Source of the DNA: Cedecea sp000277545
GTDB taxonomy: Bacteria; Pseudomonadota; Gammaproteobacteria; Enterobacterales; Enterobacteriaceae
Assembly (NCBI GenBank): GCA_050847315.1
Contig: CP193791.1
Direction: 5' to 3' (one strand)
DNA: 64,000 nt
Part shown: positions 62,262-64,000 of the stretch, piece after piece
Position numbering within the stretch: position 1 is the first letter of the stretch
Layout of the letters: the number at the start of each line of letters is the position of its first letter
Translations under genes and position numbers: made by a program
Notes under the pieces: model-generated
The model's input: the letters and a program-made list of their open reading frames with translations, nothing else
The model's database searches: none
Told to the model about the DNA's origin: nothing

Positions 62262-62690
62262 CTATCTTTTCAGTGATAATAATATCACCTGAAGTACAAC
62301 TGTCATGACCTGGAGAAACGTTGCTACACTGAAAGTCAATGCTAGTGAAGCTATGAAATAGGTTTTAATGTTGGAGAGGCATAGGATAGCAAGAAACAAC
62401 GTTATGCCTAATTCTATAAAGCAGCAGAAATAAAAGAAATATGTTGACTTAAGATACCCAAACGCCTTGAATCTTCTGATGTTTTCATTATCAAGTGATG
62501 TGAGTATCACGATTAGAGCAAATACTAAAGCCATCATAGCTGTTGCATATGATGCCAATGCAGAACCCAGACCATCTAAGTGGTCTACAAAATTCACTTG
62601 CGGAAATATTTTATACCGGAAAATGTACAAAGCAATCCCTATCCCGTTAGTGATAGATAGTAAAACAAGCACTGGGATTGCTTTTTTCAT
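62262..62690 (-). CDS. rexB: RexB homologue, four-span membrane protein
   Basis: 142 residues, four membrane spans. It resembles lambda RexB along its length: FPQVNFVDHLDGLGSALASY against lambda IPGVSFSAHRDGLGATLSSY, then GYLKS, FIELG and LSNIKTYFI. RexB is the ion channel of the Rex exclusion system, which is opened by RexA when certain phages infect. It follows rexA with one base between stop and start. Confidence 0.85.
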   Translation of the reverse strand: MKKAIPVLVLLSITNGIGIALYIFRYKIFPQVNFVDHLDGLGSALASYATAMMALVFALIVILTSLDNENIRRFKAFGYLKSTYFFYFCCFIELGITLFLAILCLSNIKTYFIASLALTFSVATFLQVMTVVLQVILLSLKR

Positions 62691-62691
62691 A

Positions 62692-63507
62692 TTAATATCC
62701 AGCAGCTCTTAAATCTGCATTTTGGTTAAAGTTAGTATCCATTTGAAGGTGCAATGGAATATTTGATTTTGTATTTACGGTATCATACACGCATCCAGAA
62801 GCAGCAATGTGTAATTCCTCTGCTTGAGAGCCAATTGCATGTTTAGCCGCAATGGTCATATCAATAATACCTTGCGGCATGTTAGCCAGTGTGGGGACAA
62901 TGGTGTCTCTAATGTTTTTCGCACGTTTCGGCTTGATTATTATTTCAAAACTATCAACATCATCAAATGCTAATGCAGTCACTCCAAGAAAATTTGTCAT
63001 TTCCCTGATTGCGAAAGGAGAATTTTTCTCTAACCGAACATTAATTTTCCCCATATGAGCGAAAGCCAATGCCTGAGCTGGTGTGATTGTTTTTGAAATA
63101 GGTTCAAAGCGGAGATTGTTACCACCATTAGCATTGAAAAAATAATGATCGTAATAAGTCGCAAATGCACCAATTTTAGGTCCAAAAATAGTACTACTGA
63201 AGCCAATACATGTAGGCTTAATTATGAAGTAAGATGCAAAAGCAACTTCCTCATTCGCTTGTAATAAAGCCGAGATATCTTGATAGCTATTATTTACACG
63301 ATCGATTGTTTTTATGATGTCTGTATTATTTGTTTTGAGAAACATAAAAACATCATTTGAAATATGATGGACTGAATAATAAGTACCATTGAGGCTGGCA
63401 GTTTGATTGTTCTGCCCAATTAGTTGCATTAGAGATGCTTTCATAGTGGCGTGCAAAGCTTGGCCATTCCGGGGGTATAGGTCAAATTTTAAGTAATTTG
63501 TTTTCAT
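62692..63507 (-). CDS. rexA: RexA homologue, phage exclusion sensor
   Basis: 271 residues from the ATG at 63507. Similar to lambda RexA: VHHISNDVFMFLKTNNTDII (lambda IHKIDGKTFLFTKTNDKSLV), CIGFSSTIFGPKIG (TIGFARTVFGP) and DDVDSFEIIIKPKRAKNIRD (FDSLDIVIKPKFKRDIKK). RexA senses infection and activates RexB. In lambda rexAB follow cI; here they form a separate leftward unit between int and attR, with their own AT-rich upstream region. Confidence 0.85.
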   Translation of the reverse strand: MKTNYLKFDLYPRNGQALHATMKASLMQLIGQNNQTASLNGTYYSVHHISNDVFMFLKTNNTDIIKTIDRVNNSYQDISALLQANEEVAFASYFIIKPTCIGFSSTIFGPKIGAFATYYDHYFFNANGGNNLRFEPISKTITPAQALAFAHMGKINVRLEKNSPFAIREMTNFLGVTALAFDDVDSFEIIIKPKRAKNIRDTIVPTLANMPQGIIDMTIAAKHAIGSQAEELHIAASGCVYDTVNTKSNIPLHLQMDTNFNQNADLRAAGY

Positions 63508-63584
63508 TCCATGCCAACTTTTAAAATGCTGTGTTAGCAGAAATTGTCGCACTCGGGGGAAAAAAAGCAACACACAATGTGATG

Positions 63585-63618
63585 TTTTGATAACTTGTTT
63601 TGATAAAATTTTGATAAC
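63585..63618 (+). promoter_or_regulatory. Three TTTTGATAA repeats: possible integrase arm sites
   Basis: TTTTGATAAC (63585), TTTTGATAAA (63598) and TTTTGATAAC (63609), 13 and 11 bases apart. One more copy lies at 20648 near attL. They may be arm-type sites, and also overlap the rexA upstream region. Confidence 0.45.
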
Positions 63619-63634
63619 CGTTCGAAAGCTAATA

Positions 63635-63662
63635 ATAAAAAACGGGAACCATCAGGCTCCCG
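63635..63662 (-). terminator. icd terminator (phage-supplied copy)
   Basis: Minus-strand CGGGAGCC-TGAT-GGTTCCCG followed by a T-run, the diverged partner of the hairpin at 20314-20340. Confidence 0.85.
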
Positions 63663-63686
63663 TTGTCACATTACCAGCGGCGCTGA

Positions 63687-64000
63687 TTACATGTGATTAA
63701 TGATAGCGTCGCCAAACTCTGAACATTTCAGCAGCTTAGCGCCATCCATCAGACGCTCAAAGTCATAAGTTACGGTCTTAGCTTCGATAGCGCCTTCCAT
63801 ACCTTTAACGATCAGGTCTGCCGCTTCGAACCATTCCATATGACGCAGCATCATTTCTGCGGACAGGATGATGGAGCCCGGGTTCACTTTGTCCTGGCCT
63901 GCGTACTTAGGCGCAGTACCGTGGGTCGCTTCGAACAGCGCGCAGTCGTCACCGATGTTTGCGCCCGGGGCGATACCGATGCCGCCAACCTGTGCCGCCA
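63687..64000 (-). CDS. icd: Isocitrate dehydrogenase, C-terminal part (runs off window)
   Basis: The last 103 codons of icd plus stop; the gene continues beyond base 64000. AAQVGGIGIAPGANIGDDCA, then LFEATHGTAPKYAGQDKVNP match E. coli Icd, the NADP-dependent TCA enzyme. The final 54 codons come from the phage attP and restore the reading frame; the tail reads GDAIINHM, against GDAIIKHM in the displaced host copy. Confidence 0.97.
   Translation of the reverse strand, partial: AAQVGGIGIAPGANIGDDCALFEATHGTAPKYAGQDKVNPGSIILSAEMMLRHMEWFEAADLIVKGMEGAIEAKTVTYDFERLMDGAKLLKCSEFGDAIINHM
63820..63850. other. attR core
   Basis: 31 bp identical to attL at 20498-20528, inside icd. To its right lies host icd, to its left the phage-borne icd tail. 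Confidence 0.85.

Larger units (their letters stand above)
20498..63850. mobile_element. Lambdoid prophage integrated in icd
   Basis: Bounded by direct repeats derived from the icd 3' end. It carries all modules of a cos-type siphophage: int/xis, early genes, immunity region, replication O/P, Q, lysis cassette, cos, terminase, head and tail. Gene order equals lambda read backward, with int next to the functional icd copy. About 43.3 kb. No frameshift or deletion is evident in the core genes, so it may be inducible. Confidence 0.95.

Overview
The window is chromosomal DNA of a member of the Enterobacteriaceae. Its host genes (nimR/nimT, yeaO-type DUF488, yqaE, fumD, icd) are close to those of Escherichia, Enterobacter and Klebsiella relatives; I cannot fix the genus. 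A lambdoid prophage of about 43 kb (about 20,529-63,850) sits in the 3' end of icd, the attachment site used by phage 21 and e14. The last 164 bp of icd and its terminator occur twice: as a displaced host remnant at the left (20,314-20,528) and as the phage-supplied tail of the functional gene at the right (63,635-63,850).

Left host flank (1-20,340): nimR/nimT divergon, methyltransferase, CTP-synthase-like amidotransferase, DUF523-DUF488 pair, LysR regulator facing a metallo-beta-lactamase-fold protein, SDR reductase, small stress or membrane proteins, GGDEF cyclase, LysR/MFS divergon, ABC-F ATPase, then a patchier stretch (15.1-19.4 kb) with an IS3-type fragment, orphan genes and dispersed palindromic repeats, and a nitrilase-family amidase.

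Prophage layout, left to right: attL; an AT-rich accessory 'b region' (HEPN-like gene, coiled-coil membrane protein, two degenerate 3' fragments of tRNA-Pro(GGG)); an SOS-box-controlled operon with a HumD/UmuD'-like protein; a complete lambda-type tail and head block read leftward (fibre, J, I, K, L, M, H, T/G, V, U, Z, FII, decoration, protease-capsid fusion, portal, W, terminase A and Nu1); cos; Rz/Rz1, endolysin, holin; a rightward cargo unit encoding a proteasome-like Ntn hydrolase; Q, DUF968, RusA; a stand-alone LexA DNA-binding domain behind a second SOS box; another cargo gene; replication P and O; YdaT and Cro facing a short C-type repressor; then a rightward early operon (Rrf2/IscR-like regulator, RecE/DEDDh nuclease chimera, xis, int); RexB and RexA homologues; attR in icd.

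The structural, lysis, replication, immunity and recombination modules all look intact, so the prophage may be functional. The most interesting points are: phage copies of host SOS parts (LexA domain without its protease, UmuD' without its serine) each behind a LexA box; a proteasome-like hydrolase in the Q-holin interval; RexAB moved from the immunity region to the int-attR interval; and a short repeat placed four times in front of genes of both early operons.
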